Positions 19,143 through 19,646 of a stretch of DNA of 19,646 nt are shown here, piece by piece (the stretch's first letter is position 1; the number at the start of each line of letters is the position of its first letter). Source of the stretch: an uncultured Oscillospiraceae bacterium (GTDB lineage: Bacteria > Bacillota > Clostridia > Oscillospirales > Oscillospiraceae); assembly GCA_910579595.1 (NCBI GenBank), contig CAJTVM010000052.1:1-19646 (forward strand). The letters are read 5' to 3'. The translations under genes and the position numbers were made by a program. The notes below the pieces were generated by a model. It searched no databases. It worked only from the letters and a program-made list of their open reading frames with translations, and was not told where the DNA came from.

Positions 19143-19625
19143 ATGATTACCAACAACGACATCATCGACGCCATTGAGACGCTGGTGAAGGGGAAATTCC
19201 CCGGGGAGCCGGTGTACCGGGATTACACCCCGGCGGGGTTCCAGAGGCCCAGCAGTCTGGTAGAGCTTTCCGGCGGGAAATACTATCCCAATTTTGGCTG
19301 CGGCACCGTGGAGGTGTGCCCTAAATTCACCCTGACCACCTTTGTGGAGGTGGACGCCTACCACCAGCAGGACGACCAGGAGCTGACCCGGCGGCAGATG
19401 ATCCTGCTGGGGCTGTTCCTGCCGGGGTACATCCGGGTGAAGGACCGGGCCCCCCATGTGCTGGACGAGGGAGAGCTGCACAACGGGCTGGACTTCGCCG
19501 CCCTCACCGTCACCCTCAGCTATACCCTGGACCGGCGCGAATTTATGGAGCTTCAGCGTGCGGAGGATATGGGCACGCTGCACATCAGACAGGAGTCTAA
19601 TGGTATGAAGTCAAGAGGAAAATAA
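19143..19625 (+). CDS. Phage tail terminator family protein (DUF6838-like)
   Basis: A 160-aa protein starting at ATG 19143, 3 nt after the previous gene. 'NDIIDAIETLVKGKFPGEPVYRD' followed by 'GFQRPSSLVELSG', 'EVCPKFTLTTFVEVDAYHQQDD', 'QMILLGLFLPGYIRVKDRAP' and 'LDFAALTVTLSYTLDRREF' give the alpha/beta layout of tail terminator proteins such as DUF6838, which cap the tail tube at the head side. In related phages the tail sheath and tube genes follow, so a contractile tail is likely, but the window ends first. The family call rests on pattern recall. Confidence 0.65.
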   Translation: MITNNDIIDAIETLVKGKFPGEPVYRDYTPAGFQRPSSLVELSGGKYYPNFGCGTVEVCPKFTLTTFVEVDAYHQQDDQELTRRQMILLGLFLPGYIRVKDRAPHVLDEGELHNGLDFAALTVTLSYTLDRREFMELQRAEDMGTLHIRQESNGMKSRGK

Positions 19626-19646
19626 GAGGAAATTTCGGGGAAATCA
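19626..19646 (+). promoter_or_regulatory. Ribosome binding site for a gene starting beyond the window
   Basis: GAGGAAA and GGGGAAA occur in the last 21 bases after the DUF6838-like stop. The next gene, probably a tail sheath or tube gene, must begin just past the right edge. Confidence 0.3.

Overview
The window is a stretch of a tailed-phage or prophage genome from a GC-rich member of the Bacillota, most likely a gut Clostridia (Oscillospiraceae-like) host. I infer this from strong AGGAGG ribosome binding sites, tightly packed same-strand genes with ATGA-type stop/start overlaps, and protein families typical of clostridial prophages (DUF3102, PcfJ-like, HK97-type head genes, DUF6838-like tail terminator). 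Every convincing gene lies on the + strand. No integrase, lysis gene, tRNA or CRISPR array is visible. The first gene is cut by the left edge, and the tail module continues beyond the right edge.

Positions 1-9360 are the early/replication module. It opens with the 3' end of a likely helix-turn-helix regulator and a small conserved phage protein, followed by a non-coding gap holding a strong hairpin and a short perfect inverted repeat. Next comes a replication block: a winged-helix initiator whose own reading frame contains four iteron-like repeats and an AT-rich tract (a lambda-O-like origin), a cysteine-rich HTH protein, and a DnaB-family helicase. A partition-like pair follows, ParA plus a DUF3102/coiled-coil protein; a perfect 24-bp palindrome lies inside the DUF3102 gene. 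A possible PcfK/AcrIIA9-like protein then precedes a PcfJ-like protein. Several small zinc-ribbon or unknown proteins, an HUH-type Rep-like protein and a Cys-rich KTR-type protein complete the module, which ends at a rho-independent terminator at 9301-9358.

Positions 9377-16715 are the packaging and head module in HK97 order: HNH endonuclease, a structured non-coding gap (candidate cos), small and large terminase, a two-helix membrane protein, portal, ClpP-like prohead protease, major capsid protein, an SH3b-domain protein and a gp6-like connector.

Positions about 16600-18060 are an AT-rich insertion that interrupts the connector/adaptor genes. It carries its own consensus promoter with a 10-bp inverted-repeat operator, a small ribbon-helix-helix protein that appears to start at an ATT codon, a two-hairpin RNA candidate, an unknown 80-aa protein, an AP2/HNH-like homing-type endonuclease, and a closing terminator. 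It looks like an independently transcribed 'moron' cassette. From 18079 the structural operon resumes with a head-tail adaptor, a gp10-like protein and a DUF6838-like tail terminator.

The most interesting signals are the intragenic iteron origin, where the repeats are conserved at DNA level across a frame change; the co-existence of that origin with an HUH Rep-like protein and a ParA/DUF3102 pair with an embedded palindrome; the structured packaging gap; and the self-regulated cassette with its unusual start codon.
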